Translations under genes and position numbers: made by a program
Notes under the pieces: model-generated
Database searches by the model: none
The model's input: only the letters and a program-made list of their open reading frames with translations
Told to the model about the DNA's origin: nothing
Source: Psychromonas arctica DSM 14288
Lineage (GTDB): Bacteria > Pseudomonadota > Gammaproteobacteria > Enterobacterales > Psychromonadaceae
Assembly (NCBI RefSeq): GCF_000482725.1
Contig: NZ_KI519480.1
Coordinates: 16,967 to 80,966, forward strand
Direction of reading: 5' to 3'
DNA length: 64,000 nucleotides
Shown here: piece after piece, positions 55,299 to 64,000 of the stretch
Numbering within the stretch: position 1 is the stretch's first letter
Layout: every line of letters starts with the position of its first letter

Positions 55299-56111
55299 TT
55301 ATTTTTTACGTGTAAAAGGCATCATCAATAATCCCCACAAATTGGCATTGTCTTTTGCATCAGGGTATTCGGCTAATCCAATATCAATTTTTGAGTCTGG
55401 CTTAGTTGCACTCGCCGCATAACTTCCAAATAGTCTATCCCACCAGATAACACTAAAACCAAAGTTACAGTTACTTTCTTTGTATAATTGACTGTGATGG
55501 ATACGATGCAATATTTGAGTCATTAAAATTAAACGGGTTACTTTTTCTACTTTTCTTGGCAAACGAATGTTGGCGTGATTAAACAAAGCAAAACCATTCA
55601 ATAACACCTCAAACAAGATCACCGCAACCGCAGGGACTCCTAATACAAATACCGCAATCCCTTTTATGGCAATGCTTGCTACAATTTCTAATGGATGAAA
55701 TCGCAATCCGGTGCTGGTATCTACGTGCGCGTCAGCATGATGTACTTGATGTAGTTTCCACAACAGAGGAACTTTGTGAAATAAACGATGTTGCCAGTAA
55801 ATCAACATATCTAATAATAAAAGACTCAGAGCGATATTTAACCAAACCGGTAGTTGTAACAGGTTAAATAGTCCCCATTGCTGGTCTGCGCAATAGAGTG
55901 CAAAGCCTGCTAATCCAATCGGTAATATTAATCGAGAAGTGAATCCTGAAATAACGATTAACCCAAAATTACCGAGTAATCGGGTTGATTGGGTCGGGGA
56001 GTGTTGTTTATTAGGCAGTTGTCGTGCAGGGAAACAAAGCTCGATCAGCATCATAGTGGCTAGAATGGTAAAAAATATCCCAACACGAATAAATGTATCA
56101 TCGATCATCAT
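55299..56111 (-). CDS. fatty acid hydroxylase/sterol desaturase family protein
   Basis: 270 residues, four or so membrane helices and the diiron histidine boxes HRLFH, HQVHHADAHVD and RIHHSQ. The family oxygenates lipid substrates (hydroxylases, desaturases, plasmanyl-type enzymes). Its start overlaps the stop of the CDP-alcohol phosphatidyltransferase gene (TAATG), so it is the last gene of the ynj-type operon. A role in modifying a phospholipid made by that enzyme is plausible but unproven. Confidence 0.86.
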   Translation of the reverse strand: MMIDDTFIRVGIFFTILATMMLIELCFPARQLPNKQHSPTQSTRLLGNFGLIVISGFTSRLILPIGLAGFALYCADQQWGLFNLLQLPVWLNIALSLLLLDMLIYWQHRLFHKVPLLWKLHQVHHADAHVDTSTGLRFHPLEIVASIAIKGIAVFVLGVPAVAVILFEVLLNGFALFNHANIRLPRKVEKVTRLILMTQILHRIHHSQLYKESNCNFGFSVIWWDRLFGSYAASATKPDSKIDIGLAEYPDAKDNANLWGLLMMPFTRKK

Positions 56112-56923
56112 TATTTTTCCTGCTTAACATCTTGCTCATTGGTTGTTTCATTGTTGTTCATATTGCTGTTTGAGTCGTTACTTTTATCACTGTTTTTCAC
56201 ATTACTTTTAACATTAGTTTCAATATTACTTTCAATGTCGCTTCCTACGTTACTTTTATTATCTGTATTTTCATTATCGTCAGTCGTTTCGTTAGCATCA
56301 GACTTTTCAGTATGACTCTTTAAAGTACGGTAACCACCGTGGATACGGGTGAAGATAGTAATAGCGCCTAAAAAAGCAAAGCTATAAGCAAGCTCAGGGA
56401 AGTAAGCAGGCCACAAACAAAAAGCCACAAAAAAGGCAATGGTTTCTGTGCCCTCGGTTAAACCATTTAAAAAATAAAAGCTCTTATTGGCAAACTGTGG
56501 ACGTGCTAGGTTTAATTTTTCAGCGGGAATCGCAAAGGCTAAAAAACTTGAACCGGTGCCAACAAATACGGTTAATAATACCGATGCGGCTAAGGCATTC
56601 TGAACCGGATCTGCTAAAGCAAACCCTAAGGGAATAGCTGCATAGAATAAAAAATCGACACAAATATCTAAGAAACCACCCGCGCTACTACTACGTTGTT
56701 GATAGCGAGCGAGTGCACCATCTAAACCATCAAAGACACGATTAAGGATGATCATCACTAAAGCCGCTGTCCAAAGTTGTGCCGCTAATAAAGGAACCGC
56801 TAATAAACCAATAACAAAACCAACTATAGTGATTTGATCTGCATGCACACCACGCTTATCTAACTGCGTTACTAGCGGCATTAATAGTGGTTTGATATAA
56901 GGCGTGACAAATTTATCTAGCAT
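56111..56923 (-). CDS. CDP-alcohol phosphatidyltransferase (YnjF-like) with Asn/Ser-rich tail
   Basis: 270 residues. The catalytic motif is complete: DGALARYQQRSSSAGGFLD followed by ICVD, matching DGx2ARx8Gx3Dx3D. About six membrane helices occupy residues 1-205. It transfers a phosphatidyl group from CDP-diacylglycerol to an alcohol. The last 60 residues are low-complexity, dominated by N, S, D, E, T and K (NETTDDNENTDNKSNVGSD), which is unusual for the family and looks like repeat expansion. The gene belongs to the same operon as the ABC transporter; E. coli ynjF likewise lies beside ynjBCD. Confidence 0.9.
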   Translation of the reverse strand: MLDKFVTPYIKPLLMPLVTQLDKRGVHADQITIVGFVIGLLAVPLLAAQLWTAALVMIILNRVFDGLDGALARYQQRSSSAGGFLDICVDFLFYAAIPLGFALADPVQNALAASVLLTVFVGTGSSFLAFAIPAEKLNLARPQFANKSFYFLNGLTEGTETIAFFVAFCLWPAYFPELAYSFAFLGAITIFTRIHGGYRTLKSHTEKSDANETTDDNENTDNKSNVGSDIESNIETNVKSNVKNSDKSNDSNSNMNNNETTNEQDVKQEK

Positions 56924-56944
56924 CTCTTTTCCTGTTATTTGGTT

Positions 56945-57622
56945 CTATGAAGCGACTTCATTTAAAGATAGCGTGTCTAATGTGATCACTTTACCCTGTG
57001 CTGCAATTGCGTCACTTTGGTCATGTGTCACCATCACCGCAGGTAAGCTATAACGCTGTATTTGCTCAAACACTAATTGACGTGTTTCTTGGCGCAATTG
57101 GCTATCTAATTTACTAAAAGGTTCATCTAATAAAATTGCTTTGGGTTTGCTTAATAATACACGTAACAAAGCCACCCGCGCTTGTTGACCACCCGATAGA
57201 TGTTGTGGGCAACGTTTTTCCATTCCAGCAAGACCTACTTGATTTAATGCTTCGCTAATTTCATCTCGACGCGTTTGTTTATCACCTTTCGGCATAGCAA
57301 AGGCAATATTGCCAGCTACGGTGAGATGTGGAAACAATAAAGGATCTTGATATAACAAACCAATATGACGAAGGTGGCTTGCGGTATTGGTAATATCTTG
57401 ACCATTTAAATACAGTTCACCAGTGGCAGTAAAATCACTGGGTAACATACCCACTAACCAATTTAACAAGGTTGATTTACCGCTACCAGAAGGGCCCATA
57501 ATGGTCAGTACTTCACCGCCTTTAACTTCTTCGTTAAGAGATAATAAAGGCGTTCCTTGTTGCTTTAACTGCAAGTGACTAATGTTCAGTGATGGTGTTT
57601 TCTGAGTCAGTGTTGATTTCAT
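56945..57622 (-). CDS. ynjD: ABC transporter ATPase, YnjD-like
   Basis: 225 residues. Walker A is GPSGSGKST, the signature LSGGQQARVALLR, Walker B AILLDEPFSKLD and the H-loop VTHDQ. It closely resembles YnjD/COG4136-type ATPases related to thiamine and iron importers. It energises the fused permease encoded 8 bp upstream. Substrate unknown; the family's E. coli homologue is also uncharacterised. Confidence 0.92.
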   Translation of the reverse strand: MKSTLTQKTPSLNISHLQLKQQGTPLLSLNEEVKGGEVLTIMGPSGSGKSTLLNWLVGMLPSDFTATGELYLNGQDITNTASHLRHIGLLYQDPLLFPHLTVAGNIAFAMPKGDKQTRRDEISEALNQVGLAGMEKRCPQHLSGGQQARVALLRVLLSKPKAILLDEPFSKLDSQLRQETRQLVFEQIQRYSLPAVMVTHDQSDAIAAQGKVITLDTLSLNEVAS

Positions 57623-57630
57623 TTGATTTC

Positions 57631-59337
57631 CTAACCTCTCTTACGAAAGAAGAATTTTGGTACAGCCCAAGCTAATATAAAAAATAGTGCAGGTAATAAC
57701 ATCTGCATTAATGCGTAAACCGCACTGGTTCTTCTACTTGCACCATTAGCAAGGGTGACCGCTTCCGTTGTGATGGTATTGATTCGGCCTGCACCCGATA
57801 ACAGAGTAGGTAAATATTGGCTAAAGCTAATCGCCAAACCTAATGCGCTGGCAATTAAAATAGGTGAGATTAATAGCGGCAATTTTAACTGCCAAAATAT
57901 TTTTGATGGTGGCACGCCAAGGCTTGCAGCTACTGAGCTAAAGCGAGGATCTAAACGACGATAGCTGTTGGCTAGCGATAAAAATACATAGGGTAAAACA
58001 AACAATAAATGTGAAAAAACCACATTAACATAAGCATGTTGGCTGTTTACTTGCTCAAATAACCAGACGATGCCAAATAGAAAAGCGATACTTGGAATAA
58101 GCAATGGTAAATAAATAATAAACCCACTAATCGCAGAGATGGTTTTGGTATTTTGTTGTTCAGCTTCAAGGACCAGCAGTGTTAATGCAATAGCAATTAA
58201 AGTGGTGCTGATGGCGATCACCAGTGTGTTAAATAAGGGCGTTTGCATCTGTAATAATGCCGACGTCCAATGCAAGCTAACCAGTTGTTGCGGCAGAATA
58301 TCAGGGTAAGACCAAAAGCCAGCAAAAGACCATAACACCATTGCAACCAATGCTAAGCCAATAACGGTGAGCATAGCGATTGTTATCATATCTGTTAATC
58401 GTTTGATTAACATACCGCCGTATTCCCGTTCGCCATTAATTAAAAATGCTGCGCTGCACTGTTTAACGAATAATTCTAATAACCACCAACTACCTAATAG
58501 CGAGAGAGTAATTACAATTTGTAAAATTGCCCCTGATGACGCTTTAATACGTAGGCTTAAATCAACATCATTAAACCACTGCATTATTGCAACGGCTAGA
58601 GTTGGAGGAGTGTTTGGTCCTAAAATTAGGGGAATTTCCACACTCGCACTTGAATAAGCTAATACTGCGAGAAGCGGTAAACGCATATAACCGTAAAGAC
58701 TAGGCAAAATAACTTTTAAAAAGCCGGTCATCGGGCAATAACCTAAACTTGATGCCACTTTATGTTGTGCTCTTAGGGTTTTACCAATTTCAGGTTGTGC
58801 TAATACGCCTAGGGCGATTAACAGTAAAAAGGGCAGTTCTTTAAGAGTCAGTCCGAAGATGATACTTAAGCCATAGGGATCATGTGGCAAAAGCCAATCT
58901 GGTGGTGTGTCCCAACCTGTTAACCAAGGTGAAACAAGTCGTGATAAAAAGCCAGAAGGTGTAATTAAAAAACCAATTGCTATCGCGGCTGCTGCATGAG
59001 GAATAACTAATATTGGGCCTAATAAACGCTGGATCCGTTTTAACCAAGGGCTATTAAAATAACTTGCAAGTATTAAAATAGTGATTATAAAAGCTAATAA
59101 TGTACTGGCTAAGCTAGTTCCAAAACTGAGCAATACCATGCGCTCAATGCCTGGCGTTTGAAAAAGTTGAACAAACCCAAACAAACCAAACTCATGCGCC
59201 CCAAGCGCGGGAAACCAACCAAAAGCAGGTAACAACACGCCTAATAAACCACCCAAGACAGGCACCACTAACAAGGCAATTAACAGATATGGGCTATTGC
59301 GTACTACACGCGTAAACAGGGTATTAGCAACAATCAT
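57631..59337 (-). CDS. ynjC: ABC transporter permease, fused two-domain type (YnjC-like)
   Basis: 568 residues from MIVANTLFTRVVRNS, chosen because its ATG overlaps the ynjB-like stop (TAATG); a longer frame to 59364 would overlap more. About twelve membrane helices form two permease halves (1-280 and 310-568), each with an EAA-type loop (ASSLGYCPMTGFLKVILP and AASLGVPPSKIFWQLKLP). It forms the whole transmembrane pore with the ATPase and the binding protein. Confidence 0.92.
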   Translation of the reverse strand: MIVANTLFTRVVRNSPYLLIALLVVPVLGGLLGVLLPAFGWFPALGAHEFGLFGFVQLFQTPGIERMVLLSFGTSLASTLLAFIITILILASYFNSPWLKRIQRLLGPILVIPHAAAAIAIGFLITPSGFLSRLVSPWLTGWDTPPDWLLPHDPYGLSIIFGLTLKELPFLLLIALGVLAQPEIGKTLRAQHKVASSLGYCPMTGFLKVILPSLYGYMRLPLLAVLAYSSASVEIPLILGPNTPPTLAVAIMQWFNDVDLSLRIKASSGAILQIVITLSLLGSWWLLELFVKQCSAAFLINGEREYGGMLIKRLTDMITIAMLTVIGLALVAMVLWSFAGFWSYPDILPQQLVSLHWTSALLQMQTPLFNTLVIAISTTLIAIALTLLVLEAEQQNTKTISAISGFIIYLPLLIPSIAFLFGIVWLFEQVNSQHAYVNVVFSHLLFVLPYVFLSLANSYRRLDPRFSSVAASLGVPPSKIFWQLKLPLLISPILIASALGLAISFSQYLPTLLSGAGRINTITTEAVTLANGASRRTSAVYALMQMLLPALFFILAWAVPKFFFRKRG

Positions 59338-60620
59338 TATTGTACTCCATAGCGGGTAAGCCACTGTTCTGTAATGACCTTAACCCAACTAGGATGTAAT
59401 TCACCTAATAAACGGGTGTTATCTATATTGATGATATTTGCACTTAAATGCTGTTTTTTAGGAGCAGCAAAGAGCGTTTTTTGTGTTGCAGTTAATTGTG
59501 ATAAATCGAGCACGCTACTATCGCCCCAGACTGCTGTTTTTTGTTTTCTAGATTGTGCTTCTGGGCTTAATAAAAAGTTAGCAACTAATTTAGCGCCCTC
59601 AATATGAGGTGAGTTATAAGGTATTGCTACAAAGTGGATATTACTTAAACTACCGTCTTTCATTCTATAGCTGCGCGTACTATCTGGTAAGTCATAGCGA
59701 GAAATCGCAGAAGGGATTTCAGCGGCTGAAAAGGTAAATGAGACTTGTAACTCTGTATCACCCATTAGACGACGTAATGCTAGCCCATTGGATACAAAGT
59801 GTTTACCTTGACGCCATAAAGTAGGGTGTAATTTATCTAAGAATTGCCATAACGACGGTAATAATTGTGCTTGGCTTTCTACTGTTGCATCTTGGTAGAG
59901 CTTTTCCTTAATATTGGCTGGTTGCTGTTCATTTAAAATGATCAGTGCGTACTTTAAGAAGCTCATGCCTAAGAAGTCGGGTGGTTTAGGGTAAGTGAAA
60001 TGACCTGGGTGATTTTCACTCCAAGTTAATAATTCGGGTAATGTTTGTGGCACATCATTTACTTTTAAACTATCAAAGTAAAAAGTCAGGGCAGCTTGTC
60101 CCCATGGTGCTTCCATCCCCTGTGTTGGCACACCAAAATCGCGTGTCATCGCCGGGTTATTAGTGGGGTTCGTTAATTCAAAATTAGGTAACTCTCCAGC
60201 CCAGTCTGCTGCGAGTAATTGATATTTGGCCATCGATGCGAAGTTTGCTCCATTGATCCAAACTAAATCAACTTGGCCATTACGATGATTGTCTGCTGCT
60301 TTTTCTGCTAAAACACGGCTGACTGCTTCACTGGTATCAGTGAGTTTTACATGGTGTAAATTTATCGCATATTTTTGCTTAACTTGATCAGCAACCCATT
60401 GAATATAATTATTAATTTGTTGATCGCCTCCCCACGCATGAAAATATACGTTTTGTTTTGTGCCACGTTTTTCAACATTATGCCAAGCACGGGAAGTCGA
60501 TTTAGCTTCAATACTTGCTTCATTTGCAAATATATTGCTGCTAAGCGGAATAACGCTTAGCAGACAAAGGCTAATGATCAATTGACGGTAATAGTTATTT
60601 AAACATTTACTTAGTCGCAT
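59337..60620 (-). CDS. ynjB: ABC transporter substrate-binding protein, YnjB-like
   Basis: 427 residues. A signal peptide (LIISLCLLSVIPLSSNIFAN) targets the periplasm. The mature protein has the two-lobe binding-protein layout with VYFHAWGGDQQINNYIQWVA, LVWINGANFASMAKY and PWGQAALTFYFDS, as in YnjB. The start overlaps the DUF547 gene by 14 nt, and the stop overlaps the permease start. The ligand is unknown. Confidence 0.92.
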   Translation of the reverse strand: MRLSKCLNNYYRQLIISLCLLSVIPLSSNIFANEASIEAKSTSRAWHNVEKRGTKQNVYFHAWGGDQQINNYIQWVADQVKQKYAINLHHVKLTDTSEAVSRVLAEKAADNHRNGQVDLVWINGANFASMAKYQLLAADWAGELPNFELTNPTNNPAMTRDFGVPTQGMEAPWGQAALTFYFDSLKVNDVPQTLPELLTWSENHPGHFTYPKPPDFLGMSFLKYALIILNEQQPANIKEKLYQDATVESQAQLLPSLWQFLDKLHPTLWRQGKHFVSNGLALRRLMGDTELQVSFTFSAAEIPSAISRYDLPDSTRSYRMKDGSLSNIHFVAIPYNSPHIEGAKLVANFLLSPEAQSRKQKTAVWGDSSVLDLSQLTATQKTLFAAPKKQHLSANIINIDNTRLLGELHPSWVKVITEQWLTRYGVQ

Positions 60621-61455
60621 TAAGTTTCCAATTGTAATCTAAAAATTTAACATTAAAATCTTGGTTTTTTAATGTTAATGCTTGCTGCACATTCAATGTC
60701 AATGCATCTGCATAAAGCCCTATAAAGCTTTGTATTGATTGTGTACCACGAAAGCCTTTCTCAAAGTCTTCACCATACCATTTAAAAATTGATGACATGT
60801 AATAAGTATCACCCTTGATATAGTTGCGGCTTGTGTCGGTTAAGAAACGCTCAGTTTGTTGCGTTAATTGCTGTTCAAGCTTATCGGCGGTGTAAGCCTC
60901 TTCTCGAAGTGCAGGGCAACCAATACTGGCACAGTTTACGGCAAAATGAATACGCGGATCGTTATAGCGATCACTGCCACGAATAAGATCATGTTCGATA
61001 TCGTTTAAACTTATTTTTTTACCCAACAGCGGAATAAACTCTTTATCCCACGGAGAGCTAAATAAACTGCCCAAATCTTTGATCGACTCTAGGTCAGGGT
61101 ATTCAGTTAAAATAAACTCAACAGTCCATGCATTATAAGCATTGATTAAAAAGGCTAATTGTTTCTCTTTCGACCAAGCATCAAAATCTGCACGGGAGAC
61201 TTCACTTAATTTATCAAGGTAAACTTGTAATTCGTTTTCTTGACTTTTAAAAGCTTTGTAGTCAACAGCTGTGCTGTGCCCTTTATTAATTGGCGAAATA
61301 TTTTGCTCAAGTAACTCAGTCCAACTGGCATGTAAACTATTGCTTGTATCAGCATAAACATTGCTGATCATTGAACTGCTCAGTATTGCCGCGCCTAAGG
61401 TGAAGCGCACCAGGGCGCTTACCTTATTAGTTGTATTTGCTATCACTGATATCAT
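60607..61455 (-). CDS. DUF547 protein, exported
   Basis: 282 residues from MISVIANTTNKVSALVRFTL, joined to the upstream gene by TAATG; an earlier in-frame start would run into that gene. A hydrophobic signal segment ends near SNVYADT. The DUF547 domain has KEKQLAFLINAYNAWTVEFI, the FAVNCASIGCPALREEAY block with two cysteines and an IFKWYGEDF segment. It resembles a papain-like or transglutaminase-type fold whose activity is unknown. In this operon it probably works with the ABC importer or the redox enzyme upstream. Confidence 0.88.
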   Translation of the reverse strand: MISVIANTTNKVSALVRFTLGAAILSSSMISNVYADTSNSLHASWTELLEQNISPINKGHSTAVDYKAFKSQENELQVYLDKLSEVSRADFDAWSKEKQLAFLINAYNAWTVEFILTEYPDLESIKDLGSLFSSPWDKEFIPLLGKKISLNDIEHDLIRGSDRYNDPRIHFAVNCASIGCPALREEAYTADKLEQQLTQQTERFLTDTSRNYIKGDTYYMSSIFKWYGEDFEKGFRGTQSIQSFIGLYADALTLNVQQALTLKNQDFNVKFLDYNWKLNATK

Positions 61456-63608
61456 TAACCGCGTCTCCAAGTATGGTATTTTTCTAACCAGTTTAATACC
61501 GTTTGTGGTGCGTGATTGCGTTTCCATTCACCGGCTGCATACTTATTGCCTTCAGCCCATGTTGGGTAGCTGTGAATCGTACCTAGAATTTTATTAAGCC
61601 CTAAGCCGTGCTTCATGGCTAACACAAATTCTGCGATTAAATCACCTGCATGTTCAGAAACAATCGTCACACCTAAGATTTTGTCTTTGCCCTTAGGCGT
61701 AATGACTTTAATGAAACCTTTGGTTGCGCTGTCGGTAATCGCGCGGTCTAACTCTTCAAAGTCAAAGCGTGTTATTTCATAATCAATGCCTTTTTCTTTG
61801 GCTTCAGCTTCATTAATACCAACACGAGCAACTTCAGGATCAATAAAGGTTGTCCATGGGATCACTCGGTAATCCACTTTAAATTTCTTCAAGTGTCCGA
61901 ATAAACCATTTACTGCAGCGTACCAGCCTTGATGCGCTGCAACATGCGTAAATTGATAAGGGCCCACAATGTCGCCTGCAGCAAAGATGTTAGGGTAAAG
62001 AGTTTCTAAGTACTCGTTAGTTAAGATCGTACGGTTTGTTTCAATACCTAACTCTTCTAAACCATAACCCGTTAAACGTGCACTACGCCCTACAGCACAT
62101 AATAATTGGTCGTATTCAATCGCAATTTCTTTCTCATTATGTTTAACGATGATGAATTTTTTACCGTCTTGAGTCTCACAACGTAATGCTTGGTGCGATG
62201 TTAAGATGTTCACGCCACTTTCTTTTAGCGATTCAGTTGCAAATTCAGACACTTCAAGATCTTCTTTGATCATGATGCGTTCAGCCATTTCAATTTGCGT
62301 TACCTTTGAACCAAGACGTGCAAAACTTTGCGCTAATTCTGAACCGATTGGACCACCACCGAGTACCACTAATTTTTTTGGTGCTTCTTCTAATTTTGCA
62401 AACTCATTCCACAGCGTATCACTAGTTACGTAACCTGTTTCTTCAATACCTGGTAGTGGCGGCACAAATGGGCGTGCACCGGTTGCGATAACAATGCTAC
62501 GCGTTGTTAGTTTCTTTGTTGTTCCATCTTCATAGCTAATTTGTACTGTCCAAGGGTCAAGGATTTTTGCATAACCTTTTTCTACTTCAACCCCTAAGTT
62601 AGTGTAACGTTCGACACTATCGTGCGGCGCGACATCGGCAACCACTTGATGAACACGCTCCATTACTTTTTTGAATGAAAATTGTGGGGTTGTATCTTCT
62701 AAACCGTAGTGGTGTGCATTACGAATTTGTTCAGCAATCTTTGCACTTTTAATAATGGCTTTACTTGGTACACAGCCATAGTTAAGACAGTCACCACCCA
62801 TTTCACCGGCTTCAATTAAAGTTACTTTTGCTTTTACAGCAGCAGCGATATAACTGGTAACAAGTCCACCTGCGCCAGCACCAATAACAACCATATTACG
62901 GTCGAATTTAGCTGGTTTAGTCCATTTACCATAAACACGGCGTTTTTTGATCATATTGACAATTCCTTTTGCGATAAGTGGAAATAGACCTAACAAAACA
63001 AAAGAGATAATTAGGTTAAACGATAAAATATTCGATAGGCTCTCTATTTGAGCAAGTTGAGTACCCGCATTTACGTAGATAAATGTACCGGCTAACATAC
63101 CTAACTGGCTAACCCAGTAGAATGTCCACGATTTAAGTGCCGTTACACCCATTAATAGGTTGATCAAGAAGAAAGGGAAAATAGGCACAAGGCGCAAAGT
63201 AAATAGATAAAAAGCCCCTTCTTTTTTGATCCCTTCATCAATGGCAGCTAGTCGTTCAGGAAAACGATTTTTAAGTGAATCGCGTAATAAATAACGCGAC
63301 ACTAAAAACGAACACAAAGCACCTAAACTAGAAGCAAAAGAAGCAATCACGAAGCCTTCAAATAAACCAAATAAAGCGCCGGCTGCGAGTGTTAAAATAG
63401 CCGCCCCAGGTAATGCTAATGCGGTGACTAAAACATACAGAACAAAGAAACCACCAATAACTAAAAGCGGGGATTTTTCTCTCAACTCACTGAATTGATC
63501 CATTGATCCTTTCAACCCATCTAAGGTTAAGAGTTGGTGCAAGTTGAAATGAAAAAACAATCCTATTAATACGATTGCTAGTAACAGTAGTACGATCTTC
63601 TTTAACAT
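61455..63608 (-). CDS. TVP38/DedA-like membrane domain fused to a mercuric-reductase-like flavoenzyme
   Basis: 717 residues. The first 215 form a SNARE-associated/TVP38 membrane domain with about six helices (LPGAAILTLAAGALFGLFEG, RYLLRDSLKNRFPERL, LRLVPIFPFFLINLLMGVTA). The rest is a class I pyridine-nucleotide-disulfide oxidoreductase: FAD motif VIGAGAGGLVTSYI, redox disulfide GGDCLNYGCVPSKAI, NAD motif VVLGGGPIGSELAQ and a C-terminal dimer domain. There is no HMA domain or vicinal C-terminal cysteines, so mercury reduction is unlikely; a membrane-tethered reductase is inferred. First gene of the operon. Confidence 0.9.
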   Translation of the reverse strand: MLKKIVLLLLAIVLIGLFFHFNLHQLLTLDGLKGSMDQFSELREKSPLLVIGGFFVLYVLVTALALPGAAILTLAAGALFGLFEGFVIASFASSLGALCSFLVSRYLLRDSLKNRFPERLAAIDEGIKKEGAFYLFTLRLVPIFPFFLINLLMGVTALKSWTFYWVSQLGMLAGTFIYVNAGTQLAQIESLSNILSFNLIISFVLLGLFPLIAKGIVNMIKKRRVYGKWTKPAKFDRNMVVIGAGAGGLVTSYIAAAVKAKVTLIEAGEMGGDCLNYGCVPSKAIIKSAKIAEQIRNAHHYGLEDTTPQFSFKKVMERVHQVVADVAPHDSVERYTNLGVEVEKGYAKILDPWTVQISYEDGTTKKLTTRSIVIATGARPFVPPLPGIEETGYVTSDTLWNEFAKLEEAPKKLVVLGGGPIGSELAQSFARLGSKVTQIEMAERIMIKEDLEVSEFATESLKESGVNILTSHQALRCETQDGKKFIIVKHNEKEIAIEYDQLLCAVGRSARLTGYGLEELGIETNRTILTNEYLETLYPNIFAAGDIVGPYQFTHVAAHQGWYAAVNGLFGHLKKFKVDYRVIPWTTFIDPEVARVGINEAEAKEKGIDYEITRFDFEELDRAITDSATKGFIKVITPKGKDKILGVTIVSEHAGDLIAEFVLAMKHGLGLNKILGTIHSYPTWAEGNKYAAGEWKRNHAPQTVLNWLEKYHTWRRG

Positions 63609-64000
63609 AGTTTATAACCTTTATAGGGATGCGATAGGGCGGTCTTTAGTTGCGTTACAACTATTTAAGCACCCACGTCGAATTTTCATAGCCATTACGT
63701 TTATTATTATTTTGAAATCACTGCGTTGTTAGCGCACAGTTTTTTGTCTTGTAATGGATAGCTCAAACATAAAGACCTTAGAATGCTTATTTTAATTTCC
63801 TAATAATCTAAAAAAAGTGAAAAAAGTTAATCGAGATGTTTTTTGAACCAAAGTATAGATGAGATAGTTGAAATAAAGCGGTTATTTTATTCTTTACAAG
63901 AAAAATGCGGGGTGTGTCTGTAAACACATGCAACATGAATTTTAGGCAAAAAAAAAGAATGTACTCAGTACATTCTTTTTTATAACAATTAATTGTAATG
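63609..64000. other. 392-bp gene-free right end
   Basis: It contains the promoter region of the ynj-type operon (next to 63608) and a terminator near the right edge. No open frame with coding character is present. Confidence 0.5.
63952..63980. terminator. strong intrinsic terminator
   Basis: AAAAAGAATGTACT (63952-63965) and AGTACATTCTTTTT (63967-63980) pair along almost their whole length, with A and T runs at the ends. It probably serves a gene beyond the right edge. Confidence 0.8.

Noticed and set aside
59374-59607. Plus-strand frames opposite the ynj-type genes
   Set aside because: They lie wholly inside well-supported minus-strand genes and have no ribosome sites.
61455-63608. Mercury resistance operon
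   Set aside because: The flavoenzyme lacks the HMA domain and C-terminal cysteine pair, and there is no merR, merT or merP nearby.

Overview
The window looks like a chromosome segment of an AT-rich, marine-type gammaproteobacterium, most likely Psychromonas or a close relative. This is inferred from gene content (DUF3581, DUF3332, the glcB-aceA pair with an XRE/DUF3612-type regulator, NsrR-Hmp, purU-ychJ, nrdB-yfaE, the ynj-type operon) and base composition, not from a database search.

The left end (1-7.7 kb) is an accessory island bounded by decayed IS110-family transposase fragments: a minus-strand C-terminal piece at the window edge and a frameshifted plus-strand piece at 6798-7318. A fragment of an AlpA-type regulator adds to the mobile-element signature. 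The cargo is two translationally coupled gene pairs. The first is a divergent second FtsZ followed, with an ATGA overlap, by an unrecognised 227-residue protein. The second is two overlapping DUF262 proteins, the latter with a C-terminal DUF1524 HNH-like nuclease domain (GmrSD-like architecture). This island is the best candidate for an undescribed system.

From 7.7 to 22 kb the genes are mainly core or semi-accessory: a YhcB/ZapG-like protein with an acidic repeat tail, a 48-residue zinc-ribbon peptide, an Hsp20 gene with a ROSE-like RNA thermometer, arsR plus an ACR3 arsenite exporter, a LysR/alpha-hydroxy-acid dehydrogenase pair, DUF3581, a double cupin, a soluble CZB chemoreceptor, queC/queE, an AEC carrier and a quinone-reductase-like MDR enzyme. 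A 172-bp MITE with perfect 12-bp terminal repeats and an 8-bp target duplication lies at 11555-11726.

From 22 to 44.6 kb there is an RND efflux pump with a divergent LysR gene, a DUF2254 membrane protein, the glyoxylate shunt (glcB-aceA) with a divergent regulator, an M14 carboxypeptidase, a leucine-rich-repeat protein kinase, argO/argP, nsrR/hmp with three NsrR-like boxes, and an orphan response regulator with TPR repeats.

From 44.6 kb to the end come tRNA-Tyr, a DUF3332 lipoprotein, purU-ychJ, asnB, a Kef-type antiporter, a Sel1-repeat protein, nrdB-yfaE without adjacent nrdA, and a seven-gene minus-strand operon. In transcription order that operon is a TVP38-flavoprotein reductase fusion, DUF547, ynjB-, ynjC- and ynjD-like ABC transporter genes, a CDP-alcohol phosphatidyltransferase and a fatty acid hydroxylase, several of them joined by TAATG stop-start overlaps.
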